Assembly (NCBI RefSeq): GCF_022865105.1 | Contig: NZ_JAKNYM010000002.1 | Coordinates: forward strand, 901,501-965,500 | From: Sphingomicrobium astaxanthinifaciens | Lineage (GTDB): Bacteria > Pseudomonadota > Alphaproteobacteria > Sphingomonadales > Sphingomonadaceae | Reading direction: 5' to 3' | Length of the DNA stretch: 64,000 nt | Shown: positions 8,869 to 17,456 of the stretch, piece by piece | Position numbering within the stretch: position 1 is the first letter of the stretch | How the letters are laid out: each line of letters begins with the position of its first letter | Made by a program: the position numbers and the translations under genes | The notes under the pieces: generated by a model | Databases searched by the model: none | Told to the model about the DNA's origin: nothing | The model's input: only the letters and a program-made list of their open reading frames with translations

Positions 8869-8912
8869 CGGCGGGTGCCCGATCGCGGGCGCGCGGACGC
8901 GCCGGGTAACAA

Positions 8913-8964
8913 AAAGGGACGGCGAAGACGGGGACCAGAGACCCGTTTTCGCCGTCCCTTTGCT
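8913..8964 (+). terminator. intrinsic terminator after the grxD operon
   Basis: GGGACGGCGAA at 8916-8926 pairs with TTCGCCGTCCC at 8947-8957, extended inwards by an ACGGG/CCCGT stem, with AAAA before and TTT after. The flanking A and T runs mean it could also stop transcription coming from the other strand. Confidence 0.85.
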
Positions 8965-9169
8965 TGGTTTGTGGAACCAATGTGGACGCCTCTTACTTTG
9001 CATGCGGCGTGCCAATTTTCACAAAGCCCGGAAAATCGCGAAAAATGATGGGAGGCGCGGGGCGGCGGTCGCGGCGGGCGTAAAAAAAACCGACATTCGC
9101 GGCGCGGCGCGGCCGATTTTTGTCGATCCTGCCGATTTTTCGCCCATTTTACCCGTCAAGGGAGCGGCC
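8965..9169 (+). promoter_or_regulatory. gene-free leader upstream of the glycosyltransferase
   Basis: About 205 bases without a convincing gene. It contains an A-rich tract (TAAAAAAAAC at about 9081-9090) and two direct copies of GCCGATTTTT at 9112-9121 and 9131-9140, 19 bases apart, followed by TTTTCGCCCATTTTACCC. The region is less GC-rich than its surroundings and probably carries the promoter of the next gene; no operator of a known family was recognised. Confidence 0.4.
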
Positions 9170-10426
9170 ATGCTTGACCGAACCCATTTCCCCAGCGGGC
9201 GTCCGCCGATGCTGTGCGACCTGACGCAGAACTACTCCGAAACCGGCGGTGGCGGGGGCAACTACCTGCGCTACAAGCGGCGCTACATCCGCGACCAGCT
9301 CGACTGGCAGCACCTGCTCGTCATCCCCGGCGCCGAGGACAAGGTGGTCGAGGAGGGGCGGTTGATCACCGCCTACGTCAAGAGCCCGGCGCTGCCGCAC
9401 CAGCCCAACTATCGGCTGATGCTGCGCAACAAGGCGGTGCGCGCGCTCCTCGATCGCTTCCGTCCCGACGTGATCGAATCGATCGATCCCTACAACCTCC
9501 CCTGGGCGGCGCTCGGCTACCGCGACGCGACCCCCGGCACGGCGACGGTGGCGGGCTATCGCACCGACTTTCCCGAGGCGCATTTCTACGAGGCGGTCCA
9601 CCATGTCGCGGGCAAGCGCGTGGGGCGCTTCGCCGCCGACATGGCGCGGCGCTATGCCAAGAAGCTCTATCGCCGCTTCGATGCGGTCTACGCGCTCAAC
9701 CCGATCGCGCTCGGGCAGTTTCGCGAGATGGGGGTGCACGAGCCCTTCCAGTTGCCGCAGGGGATCGACCTCAGCCAGTTTCGCGAGGAGGAGCGCGATC
9801 CCGCCTTTCGCGCCCGCCTCGGGATCGGCGACCGCCAGCCGCTGCTCGTCTATGCCGGGCGGCTCGACCGCGAGAAGCGCGTGCAGGTGGTGCTCGACGC
9901 CTTCCGCAAGCTGCCCGAGGCCATGGGGGCGCACCTGTTGATCCTCGGTGACGGGCGCTGGCGCCAGCGGCAGATCGAGGCCGGGCTCGAGCCGGTGGTG
10001 CACATGCCGGGCTATCTCAAGGACCGGCAGGCGCTGGCGCGCGCCTACGCCTCCTCGGATATCTACGTCTCAGCCATGCCCTATGAGGTGGCGGGCAATT
10101 CGATCCTCGAGGCACAGGCGGCGGGGTTGCCCGTGGTGGGGGTCGCGGCGGGCTCGATGCCGTGCCAGGTGCCCCCGGGCACCGGTTATTTGGGGCCGGT
10201 CGACGATGCCGACGCGATGGCCGCCAACATCGAAAGGGTGTGGCGCGAGGGCGCCAGCGCGATCGGAGCCGAGGGCAAGAAGATGGTCCGCTCCAACTAT
10301 AGCTGGGACCGCACCTTCGAGATGCTGTTCGGCACGGTCTACCCGGCCGCGCTCGAGCGCCGCCGGCTGCGCGCCGCCGCGCAGGGGCACGCCCCCGCCT
10401 TCGACGGGGCGCTCGCGACCCGCTGA
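9170..10426 (+). CDS. glycosyltransferase family 4 protein
   Basis: A 418-residue GT-B fold glycosyltransferase that should move a sugar from a nucleotide donor to a glycan or lipid acceptor at the inner membrane. The N-terminal domain has the sugar-acceptor loop SETGGGGGNYLR. The C-terminal domain has YAGRLDREKRVQVVLDAF, the PGYLKDRQALARAYASSDIY segment and the donor-binding E-x7-E type motif EVAGNSILEAQAAGLPVVG. The ATG at 9170 follows GGGAG at 9160-9164; the frame is open far upstream but that part crosses the preceding terminator arm and is lysine-rich and low in coding character. No other polysaccharide genes flank it, so the product remains unknown. Confidence 0.88.
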   Translation: MLDRTHFPSGRPPMLCDLTQNYSETGGGGGNYLRYKRRYIRDQLDWQHLLVIPGAEDKVVEEGRLITAYVKSPALPHQPNYRLMLRNKAVRALLDRFRPDVIESIDPYNLPWAALGYRDATPGTATVAGYRTDFPEAHFYEAVHHVAGKRVGRFAADMARRYAKKLYRRFDAVYALNPIALGQFREMGVHEPFQLPQGIDLSQFREEERDPAFRARLGIGDRQPLLVYAGRLDREKRVQVVLDAFRKLPEAMGAHLLILGDGRWRQRQIEAGLEPVVHMPGYLKDRQALARAYASSDIYVSAMPYEVAGNSILEAQAAGLPVVGVAAGSMPCQVPPGTGYLGPVDDADAMAANIERVWREGASAIGAEGKKMVRSNYSWDRTFEMLFGTVYPAALERRRLRAAAQGHAPAFDGALATR

Positions 10427-10494
10427 GGCGCTGGCATCGCCGCGCGGTTCGTGGCAGGCTCGCTCCCCGCGCCATGACCAGAGGAGTTGCCGCG

Positions 10495-11022
10495 ATGGGC
10501 CCGATGATTGCCGCCTTGCTGTTGCAGATGGGGACGCCGGGGGCGCCGCCCCCCGAGAGGACCGCCGAGCCCGGTGCGGAGGCCGCCGCGACCCCGGTCG
10601 TGATTCGCCGCGAGGTGCGGCGTTCGCGCGGCCCCGACGGGGTGGTCGAGGAGCAGGTGATCGAGAAAGAGATCACGAAGGAGGTCGAGGGCGGCCCGGG
10701 CGACGCGCCGGGCGACGCGCTGCGTGGCGAACCCGCCTGTGCGACCCGCGCGTTCGCGGCCGCGGTCGAGAGCGTGGGCGAGGATGGGGCGCGGCGCGCC
10801 CACCGGGTCGTGCTGTGCGCGAGCGATGATTCGGCGGCGACCTATCGCACCATGCTCGAGAGCGCGCGCGAACGGCTCGCGCGGACAGAACAGCTGAGCG
10901 CGGCGAGCCGGGTCGCGCTGCTCGAGCAGATCGAGGCCGAGCTGGCCACGCTCCCCCCGGCGGGCGCGGATCGCGAGGCCGAACCGGCCCCCGATCGCAG
11001 CGCCGCGCCGCCCACGCGCTAG
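10495..11022 (+). CDS. exported hypothetical protein
   Basis: A 175-residue protein with a weak N-terminal hydrophobic stretch (MIAALLLQMG), then an Ala/Pro linker and a charged region with VIRREVRRSRG and EEQVIEKEITKEVEG. The second half contains two cysteines (ACATRAF, VLCASDD) that could form a disulphide, and helical C-terminal repeats. ATG at 10495 is favoured by AGAGGAG directly upstream at 10480-10486; an in-frame ATG at 10474 is less well placed. I do not recognise the family. It lies just before the BlaI operator and the BlaI/M56 pair, and the charged linker plus helical tail is reminiscent of the tail of that M56 protein; a functional link is only a guess. Confidence 0.6.
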   Translation: MGPMIAALLLQMGTPGAPPPERTAEPGAEAAATPVVIRREVRRSRGPDGVVEEQVIEKEITKEVEGGPGDAPGDALRGEPACATRAFAAAVESVGEDGARRAHRVVLCASDDSAATYRTMLESARERLARTEQLSAASRVALLEQIEAELATLPPAGADREAEPAPDRSAAPPTR

Positions 11023-11079
11023 CCCCCCTTCGTCGATCGTCCGAGCCTGCCCGCCGCGGCGGGCTTGACGTTTACGTTT

Positions 11080-11096
11080 GTAGTCGCGATGACTAC
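11080..11096. promoter_or_regulatory. operator-like palindrome upstream of blaI-type gene
   Basis: GTAGTC at 11080-11085 and GACTAC at 11091-11096 form a perfect inverted repeat around GCGAT, just downstream of a -35-like TTGACG at 11065-11070 and about 30 bases before the BlaI-type start codon. BlaI/MecI repressors bind dyads with TAC/GTA half-sites, so this is a good candidate for autoregulation. The assignment rests on position and symmetry. Confidence 0.6.
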
Positions 11097-11125
11097 GAGT
11101 GTAATCGAAAGGGGAGTGCCGAGTC

Positions 11126-11500
11126 GTGGACAAGCGCGTGAGCGAAGCCGAACTGGAGATCATGGAAGCGCTGTGGTCGGCCGCCCCGCGCGCGCTCAGC
11201 GCCACGCAGGTTGCCGCGGCGGTGTCGGCCAGCCGCGACTGGAGCCTGCCGACGATCAAGACCATGCTGTCGCGCCTCGCGCAGAAGGGGGCGGTCATGC
11301 ATGAGGCCGAGGGGCGCCGCTATCTCTACCGCCCCGCGATTGCGCGCGAGGCCTATGTCAGTTCCGAGAGTCGCCGGCTGGTCGATCGATTGTTCGGCGG
11401 GCGGCTGACGCCGATGATCGCGCAGCTGGCCGAGGACGAGGCGCTGAGCGAGGCGGACATCGCCGATATCGAGGCGCTGCTGAAGGAGCTGCGCAAATGA
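11126..11500 (+). CDS. BlaI/MecI/CopY family transcriptional repressor
   Basis: A 124-residue winged-helix repressor (PF03965). The N-terminal block VSEAELEIMEALWSA and the recognition region SRDWSLPTIKTMLSRLAQKG are classical for BlaI/MecI proteins; the C-terminal helices form the dimer that is cleaved or released upon signalling. The start is GTG at 11126 behind AAAGGGGA. It overlaps the M56 peptidase gene by ATGA, the standard BlaI-BlaR1 arrangement in which the membrane peptidase inactivates the repressor. A palindrome 30 bases upstream is the likely operator. No beta-lactamase gene is adjacent, so the regulated process is not known; beta-lactam or envelope stress is possible. Confidence 0.93.
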   Translation: MDKRVSEAELEIMEALWSAAPRALSATQVAAAVSASRDWSLPTIKTMLSRLAQKGAVMHEAEGRRYLYRPAIAREAYVSSESRRLVDRLFGGRLTPMIAQLAEDEALSEADIADIEALLKELRK

Positions 11501-13035
11501 GCGACTGGCTGGTCGAGACCCTCGCGTGGACGAGCGCGCTGATGTTGCTGGTGCTGCTGGTGCGCGGGCCGGTGGCGGCGCGCTTCGGGGCACGGGTCGC
11601 CTACGCGCTCTGGCTCCTGCCCGCCGCGCGCTTCTTTCTGCCGACCTTCGAGACGGTGGTCGAACGCGAGGTCGCCGCGCCGCCGCTGCTTCCCGCCGCG
11701 ACCCCCGCCGCGGGGCAGGAAGCGGCGCTCGCCGACGCCTTCATTGTCGCCGCAATGCGCGGGCCGGAGGCCGCGGCGATGCCCGACGGCAGCGTCCTGC
11801 TGCTGGCGCTGTGGGGACTGGGGGCGGCGGCGACCTGGCTGGTCCACCAGTGGCGCTATCGCCGCCACCGCGACGCGATCCTCACCGCCGCGCACAAGGT
11901 CGGGCACGTCGGCGGGATCGACCTCATGGTCTCGCCCGCCGCGCCCGGACCGATGGCGTTCGGCACGCTGCGGCGAGTGATCGCGCTGCCGCAACACTAT
12001 ATCGACCGCTGCAGCGAGGCCGAGCTCGATCTCGCGCTCGAGCATGAACGCTCGCACCACCGTTCGGGCGACCTTATCGCGCGCCAGCTCGGGCTCGTCT
12101 TCCTCTCTCTCCACTGGTTCAACCCGATCGCGTGGAAGGCCTATGCCGCCTTCCAGTTCGACCAGGAGGCCGCGTGCGACGCGCGGGTCCTGGCGCGGCG
12201 CGGTCCCGAGGCCCGGGCCGACTATGGCCGCGCGATCGCCAAGTCGGCGGCGCCCGCCCGGTTGCTCTTCGCCAATGCCCGCGACACCCGCCTGAAACGG
12301 AGATTGAAGATGATGACCAACCCTGCCCACCGCCCCGCCGCGATGGTCGCGATGCTGGCGCTCGGCGCGCTGCTGCTGCCCGCCACCGCGAGCCGCGCGG
12401 TCAGCGTCGTCGACGTGCCCGCCGCCGCGCCCGCGGCGCCGGCGTCGCCCGCGCCCACCGCGCCCATTCCCGCGGCCGCCCCGACGACGTCCCCGGTCGC
12501 GCCCGCCCCGGTCGCGCCGCTCGCCGCGCGCGGCCTCGCGGCGGCCTTTGCCCCCGCGGCGGCGGATCACTCGCTGATCGACAGCGACACCCCCTATAGC
12601 GCGATGAGCGAGCGCGAACGCGCCGATTTCGACCGCGCGCTCGGCAAGATGCGCGAGGCGCTCGCCGAACTGCGCGCCGAGCGCGCGCGGATGCGGCAGG
12701 ACCTTGCTGCCGACCTGGCGCAGCAGCGCGCGCAATGGACACGCGAGCGCGAGGAAATGCGCGCCGACCTGGCCCAAGCGCGCCGCGAGATCGCCGCGCA
12801 GATCGCCGAGGTCGACGCGCAGGCGGGGGCCATGCGCGCCGCGGGCGAGGACCCCGAACTGGTCAAGGCGGGGCTGCGCGCGGCGCAGCAATCGCTCGAC
12901 GCAATGGATATCGAGGCGATCGTCGAAGCGGCGATGTCGTCGGTCGATCCCGAGCTGGTCGACGAGGCGATGACCGGCGCAGAAGCAGGGCTCCGGTCGG
13001 CGATCGCCGACATGGAGGCGCGCCGTAACCGCTAG
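11497..13035 (+). CDS. M56 family metallopeptidase, BlaR1-like sensor with coiled-coil tail
   Basis: A 512-residue membrane-bound zinc peptidase paired with the BlaI repressor. N-terminal hydrophobic segments (TLAWTSALMLLVLLV and later SVLLLALWGLGAAATWLV) flank a cytoplasmic peptidase domain with HEXXH as HERSH, His183, Glu184 and His187. The third ligand region is likely FQFDQEAACDARVL. Another hydrophobic helix follows (AAMVAMLALGALLLPATA). Instead of the penicillin-binding sensor domain of BlaR1 there is a Pro/Ala-rich linker of about 100 residues and then a long heptad-rich, Arg/Glu/Ala coiled coil (about residues 370-512). The sensor side is therefore different from the classical BlaR1, and the inducing signal is unknown. 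A strong terminator follows. Confidence 0.88.
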   Translation: MSDWLVETLAWTSALMLLVLLVRGPVAARFGARVAYALWLLPAARFFLPTFETVVEREVAAPPLLPAATPAAGQEAALADAFIVAAMRGPEAAAMPDGSVLLLALWGLGAAATWLVHQWRYRRHRDAILTAAHKVGHVGGIDLMVSPAAPGPMAFGTLRRVIALPQHYIDRCSEAELDLALEHERSHHRSGDLIARQLGLVFLSLHWFNPIAWKAYAAFQFDQEAACDARVLARRGPEARADYGRAIAKSAAPARLLFANARDTRLKRRLKMMTNPAHRPAAMVAMLALGALLLPATASRAVSVVDVPAAAPAAPASPAPTAPIPAAAPTTSPVAPAPVAPLAARGLAAAFAPAAADHSLIDSDTPYSAMSERERADFDRALGKMREALAELRAERARMRQDLAADLAQQRAQWTREREEMRADLAQARREIAAQIAEVDAQAGAMRAAGEDPELVKAGLRAAQQSLDAMDIEAIVEAAMSSVDPELVDEAMTGAEAGLRSAIADMEARRNR

Positions 13036-13072
13036 GATCCGTCCCTAAGCCCCACGCGATCGGCACGCCGGA

Positions 13073-13107
13073 GGCGGCCCGGGTATCGACCCCGGGCCGT
13101 CTTTTTT
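13073..13107 (+). terminator. intrinsic terminator after the blaI-M56 operon
   Basis: GGCGGCCCGGG at 13073-13083 pairs with CCCGGGCCGTC at 13091-13101 (with G-U wobbles near the base), loop TATCGAC, followed by TTTTTT at 13102-13107. Confidence 0.88.
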
Positions 13108-13165
13108 GTGCCCCCGGCGTCGGCCGCGCTTGGCGCGCGGCATGCGACATGGCAGGAACGAGCGC

Positions 13166-14035
13166 GTGGAAGCACCCTATGCCCGCCTCGAAACGCTCCG
13201 TCCCGGGATCGGGCGGCTGCTGGCGCGCAATCCCTCGCCCTACACCTACACCGGAACCCAGACCTACTTGCTCGGCGATGCGGCCGAGGTGGTGGTGGTC
13301 GATCCCGGCCCCGCACTCGAGGCGCATGTCGAGGCGATCCTCGCCGCGATCGGTCGGCGCGCGGTGCGGGCGATCGCCTGCACGCATACCCACCGCGACC
13401 ATTCCCCCGCCTCGCGCCCGCTCAAGGCGGCGACCGGCGCGCCGATCATCGGTTGCGCGCCGCTGTGCCTCGACGACGACGGCCCGCGTGCCGATGCCAG
13501 CTTCGATGCGGACTATGCCCCCGACCGGGTGCTCGGCGACGGCGATGCGCTGGTGGTCGACGGGCACGAGATGGTCGCGGTCGCCACCCCGGGGCATACG
13601 TCCAACCATTTGTGCTTCGCCTATCGCGGCGGGCTGATGACGGGCGACCATGTGATGGGCTGGTCGACCAGCGTGATCGTGCCCCCCGATGGCGACATGG
13701 GCGCCTACCTGCGCAGCCTCGACAAGCTGCGCGGGCGCGAGGAGGACGAGGTCTATTATCCCGCGCACGGTCCCGAGATCGATCGGCCGCACCGGCTCGT
13801 GCGGCATCTCATCGGCCACCGCCTCTCGCGCGAGAAGCAGATTTACAAGGCGGTCGCGGCGGGCGCCGACGACGTCCCCGGAATCGTCGCCGCCTGCTAT
13901 CCGGGGCTCGACGAACGGCTCGTCGCGGCGGCCGGGGGCACGGTGCGCGCGCATCTGATCGAACTTGCCCGTCGGGGAAGCGTTGAAGAGGTGGAGGGAC
14001 GATGGATCGCACGTCAGCAAGAGGACCCGGCCTAG
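13166..14035 (+). CDS. MBL fold metallo-hydrolase (LACTB2-like)
   Basis: A 289-residue metallo-beta-lactamase-fold hydrolase. The zinc-binding HxHxDH motif is present as HTHRDH at residues 74-79. Later metal-ligand histidines are probably in TPGHTSNHLCF and HGPEID, and GDHVMGW supplies the bridging aspartate. The C-terminal part has LVRHLIGHRLSREKQI, a helical domain as in LACTB2-type ribonucleases and RNase-Z-like hydrolases. The GTG at 13166, preceded by AGGAACG, gives a start matching family members; the frame is open to 13106. The 3' end overlaps DUF4230 by 34 bases. Substrate is unknown: nucleic acid, thioester or lactone are all possible for this fold. Confidence 0.85.
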   Translation: MEAPYARLETLRPGIGRLLARNPSPYTYTGTQTYLLGDAAEVVVVDPGPALEAHVEAILAAIGRRAVRAIACTHTHRDHSPASRPLKAATGAPIIGCAPLCLDDDGPRADASFDADYAPDRVLGDGDALVVDGHEMVAVATPGHTSNHLCFAYRGGLMTGDHVMGWSTSVIVPPDGDMGAYLRSLDKLRGREEDEVYYPAHGPEIDRPHRLVRHLIGHRLSREKQIYKAVAAGADDVPGIVAACYPGLDERLVAAAGGTVRAHLIELARRGSVEEVEGRWIARQQEDPA

Positions 14036-14745
14036 CCCGGCCGCTGGTCATCGCGGCGCTCGCCGTAGCGGTGGCGCTGGCGGTGTTCCTGCTCGCGCTC
14101 GCGCTCCTCGACCGCTCCGCCAAGGGCCCCGACCCCGAGACGGTGGTCGCCACCAGCCTCCAATCGCTGCAGGCCCAGAACCGGCTGGTGCCCTTCAGCG
14201 CGCGCTTCGTTTCGGTGGTGACCTCGCGCCAGCGCCGGCTCGCCGGGCTCGCCAGCGCCGAACGGACGCTGATCCTGCCCGGGACCGCGCGCTACGAGCT
14301 CGACCTCGCCGCGCTCGAGGCGGAGGACCTGGCGTGGGACGCGGCGAGCCGCACGCTGACCGTGACCCTGCCCGAGCTCGAGGTGGCGGGCCCCGAGGTC
14401 GATCTCGACGGCGCGCGCGAATATGGCGAGGACGGGCTGCTCGCCGCGCTGACCGACAGCGAGGCGGTGCTGACCCGGGCCAACCGCCGGGCCGCGCTTG
14501 CCGACCTGCGCAAGCAGGCGGGGGGGCGCGTGCCGATGGGGCTCGCGCGCGAGGCGGCGCGCGACGCGGTGGAAGCCAATTTCGCGCTGCCGCTGCGCGT
14601 GGCCGGGCTCGATTCGGTACGCGTGGTCGCGCGCTTCGCGAGCGACCCTTCCCCCTCGACGGAGCAGGTCGACGTCTCTACCAGCTATGAAGATGCCATC
14701 GCGGCCGCGCGCCAGCGCCGCGCCGCCCAAGGAGAAGAACCATGA
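14002..14745 (+). CDS. DUF4230 domain-containing membrane-anchored protein
   Basis: A 247-residue protein with one N-terminal membrane anchor (LVIAALAVAVALAVFLLALALL) and a periplasmic DUF4230 domain. Family-like stretches are TSLQSLQAQNRLVPFSARFV near the start of the domain and LPELEVAGPEVDL in the middle. It begins inside the 3' end of the MBL gene (34-base overlap) and ends in an ATGA overlap with nadA, so the three genes look like one transcription unit. The domain has no established biochemical role. No catalytic motif can be pointed out. Confidence 0.85.
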   Translation: MDRTSARGPGLARPLVIAALAVAVALAVFLLALALLDRSAKGPDPETVVATSLQSLQAQNRLVPFSARFVSVVTSRQRRLAGLASAERTLILPGTARYELDLAALEAEDLAWDAASRTLTVTLPELEVAGPEVDLDGAREYGEDGLLAALTDSEAVLTRANRRAALADLRKQAGGRVPMGLAREAARDAVEANFALPLRVAGLDSVRVVARFASDPSPSTEQVDVSTSYEDAIAAARQRRAAQGEEP

Positions 14746-15737
14746 GTGCCCCCCAGCGTCCGCCGCAGGGCGACGAGCTGCTTGCCGAGATCAACCGCCT
14801 CAAGAAAGAGCGCAACGCGGTCATCCTCGCACATTATTACCAGAAGCCCGAGATCCAGGACCTCGCCGATTTCGTCGGCGACAGCCTCGACCTGTCGCGC
14901 AAGGCGGCGGCGACCGATGCCGAGGTGATCGCCTTTTGCGGGGTGCGCTTCATGGCCGAGACCGCCAAGATCCTGAGCCCCGAAAAGACAGTGATCCTGC
15001 CCGACATGGACGCCGGCTGCAGCCTCGAGGACAGCTGCCCGCCCGACCAGTTCAAGGCGTTTCGCGAGGCGCATCCCGACCATATCGCGCTGACCTACAT
15101 CAACTGCTCGGCCGAGGTGAAGGCGCTGAGCGACATCATCGTCACCTCCTCGTCGGCGCAGGTCATCCTCGACCAGATCCCCGAGGACCAGAAGATCATT
15201 TTCGCCCCCGATCGCCACCTCGGCGGCTATCTCGCGCGCAAGTCGGGACGCGACATGCTGCTGTGGCCAGGCATCTGCATCGTCCACCAGGCGTTTTCGG
15301 AAACCGAATTGCTCAAGCTCAAGGCCGAGCATCCGGGCGCGCCGGTGGCGGCGCACCCCGAATGCCCGCCGCATATCGTCGAGCATGCCGATCATGTCGG
15401 CTCGACCAGCTCGATCCTCAAATTCTGTTCGGAAACCGAGGCCGAGACGGTGCTGGTCGCGACCGAGCCGCATATCATCCACCAGATGGAAAAGGCGCGC
15501 CCGCAGACGACCTTCATCGGCGTGCCCGGCGGCGACGGCAACTGCAACTGCAACATGTGCCCCTATATGGCGCTCAACACGCTCGAGAAGCTCTATGTCG
15601 CGCTGCGCGACCTCGAGCCGCGGATCGAGCTGTCGGACGAGTTGATGGACGCGGCGCGCAAGCCCCTCGATCGCATGCTCGACATGGCCGGGCGCACCGT
15701 TGGGCAGGGCGACGTCGGCAAGCCGCAGATGCGCTAG
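14742..15737 (+). CDS. nadA: quinolinate synthase
   Basis: A 331-residue 4Fe-4S enzyme that condenses iminoaspartate with dihydroxyacetone phosphate to quinolinate in de novo NAD synthesis. Visible hallmarks are AVILAHYYQKPEIQDLADFV near the start, PDMDAGCSLEDSCPPDQF with a cluster cysteine, HPECPPHIVEHADHVGSTS, and the C-terminal NCNMCPYMALNTLEKL with the last cluster cysteine. Length and motifs are complete. It overlaps the DUF4230 stop by ATGA. The partner genes nadB and nadC are not in the window. The stop codon shares the bases CTAG with the stop of the convergent lipoprotein gene. Confidence 0.96.
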   Translation: MSAPQRPPQGDELLAEINRLKKERNAVILAHYYQKPEIQDLADFVGDSLDLSRKAAATDAEVIAFCGVRFMAETAKILSPEKTVILPDMDAGCSLEDSCPPDQFKAFREAHPDHIALTYINCSAEVKALSDIIVTSSSAQVILDQIPEDQKIIFAPDRHLGGYLARKSGRDMLLWPGICIVHQAFSETELLKLKAEHPGAPVAAHPECPPHIVEHADHVGSTSSILKFCSETEAETVLVATEPHIIHQMEKARPQTTFIGVPGGDGNCNCNMCPYMALNTLEKLYVALRDLEPRIELSDELMDAARKPLDRMLDMAGRTVGQGDVGKPQMR

Positions 15738-16672
15738 CCCGCCAGTCCCGCGGGCAGCGGGCGCAGATACCCCTCGGGGGTGCGACAGGTGAATGCAACG
15801 AGCCGCGTGCCCTCGGGACAGTCGGCTTCGTCCTCGACGGGCGGGGGCGGGGAGGGCGCGCCGCAGGGAGGCGCGATGCGCAGGCGCTCGATACCTTTGA
15901 CGGGGTCGGTCCGCTTGCGGCAGGCGTCGAGATAGGCGCTCGCGCGCTCGACACTGACGCCATAGGTCTTGGCCAGGCGGAGAGCGGCTTGCTCGCGGCT
16001 CGCCGCCTCGGTGGCGGCGCGGCTTCGGGGCTGGACGTAAAGCGCCGAACGGGCATGGCATTTTTTGCGTAGCGCGGCGGGGAGGTCGGCCTCCTCGACG
16101 ATCATGCCGCTCCCCATCCAATAGCCCATTTCGCCGATACGGATATTGCGGTTGGCGGGCCAGTCGGGCTGGCCCAACGCCAGATAGCCCTCGGCGTCGC
16201 GAAACAAGCGCATGTCGGGGGGCAGGAGATAGGGCCGCGCCGCAGCGCCGACGGGATGCACTTCGAGACAGCCGTTGACGAGTTTCAGTTTGCCGTAGGT
16301 CATAGGCGGCACTTCGAGCGTTCGCGGTGCGAGCGTGGGTGGGGGCGTTCCCGGCGGCGGCGGCGGGGGCGGGGGCGGCACGTAGCGGGCGAGCGCGAGA
16401 AAGCGCGGCTCGAGGTCCGGCGGCACGAGCGGGGCGGACGGGTCGGGGTCGCGGCTGCCCTTGTCGGCCGATCCGGCCATATAGGTCCAGGGCGGGGCGT
16501 GGAGCAGCGTCCCGCTGCCGTCCGCGTTGATCGTCATGCCGGGCACGATGCCGGCATCCACCTGCCGCTCGAGTTCGGAGGCCTCGATGGTCGCGCTGGC
16601 CTCGGGCACGCGCGCATCGCTCCCGCAGCCGAGGGTGAAGAGCGCGGCGAGCGTTGCGAGCGTGCTACGCAC
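15734..16672 (-). CDS. proline-rich predicted lipoprotein, unknown function
   Basis: A 312-residue exported protein. The N-terminus ATLAALFTLGC is a type II signal with lipidation at Cys17. The mature protein has a run of eight or more prolines at about residues 96-104 followed by TPPPTLAP, a middle region with CLEVHP and YLLPPDMRLFRDAEGYL, and a C-terminal basic and helical part with several cysteines (CHARS, CRKRTD, CPEGT, CRTPEG). I do not recognise a domain. Its first bases overlap the end of the upstream L,D-transpeptidase gene by 8 bases, so the two are cotranscribed, suggesting a cell-envelope role. The stop overlaps that of nadA tail to tail. Confidence 0.7.
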   Translation of the reverse strand: MRSTLATLAALFTLGCGSDARVPEASATIEASELERQVDAGIVPGMTINADGSGTLLHAPPWTYMAGSADKGSRDPDPSAPLVPPDLEPRFLALARYVPPPPPPPPPGTPPPTLAPRTLEVPPMTYGKLKLVNGCLEVHPVGAAARPYLLPPDMRLFRDAEGYLALGQPDWPANRNIRIGEMGYWMGSGMIVEEADLPAALRKKCHARSALYVQPRSRAATEAASREQAALRLAKTYGVSVERASAYLDACRKRTDPVKGIERLRIAPPCGAPSPPPPVEDEADCPEGTRLVAFTCRTPEGYLRPLPAGLAG

Positions 16673-17372
16673 CGATCATCACGGTCGTGCCGAGGCTGGT
16701 GAGCGCATAGAGGTTCTTGGCGAACTGCGAGGGCAGGCGCACGCAACCGGCGCTGGCGGGATAGCCCGGGTTGGGGCCAGCGTGGAGCGCGATGCCATGC
16801 TCGTCGATGAACTGGGTGTAGGGCATCGGCGTGTTCTCATAGGCCTTCGAATAATGCATCGGCTTCTTGAGCCAGACGGGGAAGATGCCCTGCGGGGTCA
16901 GCTTGTTGTCGCGCGCGGTGGTCACCGAGGCGGCGCCAACGAGCGTGTCGCCGAGATAGACGAAGGCGAGCTGGCGCGAGAGGGAAATGACGACCCGCGG
17001 TTCACCGCTCGCCCCTTTGGCGTCCCATTTGAAGCGGTTGGGGGCGATCGCGTCGACGCCGAATTTTTCCTGCATGTCGCGATAGGCGGCTTCGGCCTGC
17101 TTGGCGGCCTCGGCGCGCGCGGCATAGCCTTCGAGCGTGTTGGTCCCGCCCGCGACATCGCCGCGAAGCGTGACATCGGCCTTCGAATATTCATATTCGA
17201 TGCCGTCGTAGCTGAAGATCCGTTCGGGACTGGCGGCGTCGAACGAGAAAGCGGCAAGGCTGCCGGTCGCGACCGGGGCACCATCGTTGCTGTTGCTGTT
17301 GTTGGTGCTGGCGAGAACGGGGCTCGTGGTGGCGAGCGCGGCGACCGCCAGCGAGAGCGCTAGCGTCTTCAT
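16665..17372 (-). CDS. L,D-transpeptidase family protein (YkuD domain)
   Basis: A 235-residue exported L,D-transpeptidase. The signal peptide (MKTLALSLAVAALATTSPVLA) is followed by an Asn/Ser-rich patch TNNSNSND. The catalytic domain starts near PRVVISLSRQLAFVYLGD and contains the signature histidine in IALHAGPNPGYPAS (His197) and the catalytic cysteine in SAGCVRLPSQF (Cys210). I prefer ATG at 17372 over 17378 because AAAAGG lies 8 bases upstream of the former and only 2 from the latter. It is cotranscribed with the downstream proline-rich lipoprotein. It is the second of three such enzymes here and lacks an N-terminal peptidoglycan-binding domain. Confidence 0.9.
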   Translation of the reverse strand: MKTLALSLAVAALATTSPVLASTNNSNSNDGAPVATGSLAAFSFDAASPERIFSYDGIEYEYSKADVTLRGDVAGGTNTLEGYAARAEAAKQAEAAYRDMQEKFGVDAIAPNRFKWDAKGASGEPRVVISLSRQLAFVYLGDTLVGAASVTTARDNKLTPQGIFPVWLKKPMHYSKAYENTPMPYTQFIDEHGIALHAGPNPGYPASAGCVRLPSQFAKNLYALTSLGTTVMIGA

Positions 17373-17456
17373 AATCATAGCCTTTTACAAATCGAACTCT
17401 TGCTCGATCAAAGCGGGCAGGGGCGCTTGGTTCCTTCGATTGCGGAGGCGTTACGG

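Noticed and set aside
8960-9169. N-terminal 70-residue extension of the glycosyltransferase
   Set aside because: It would begin inside the terminator, is rich in Lys/Arg, and a better start with GGGAG exists at 9170.
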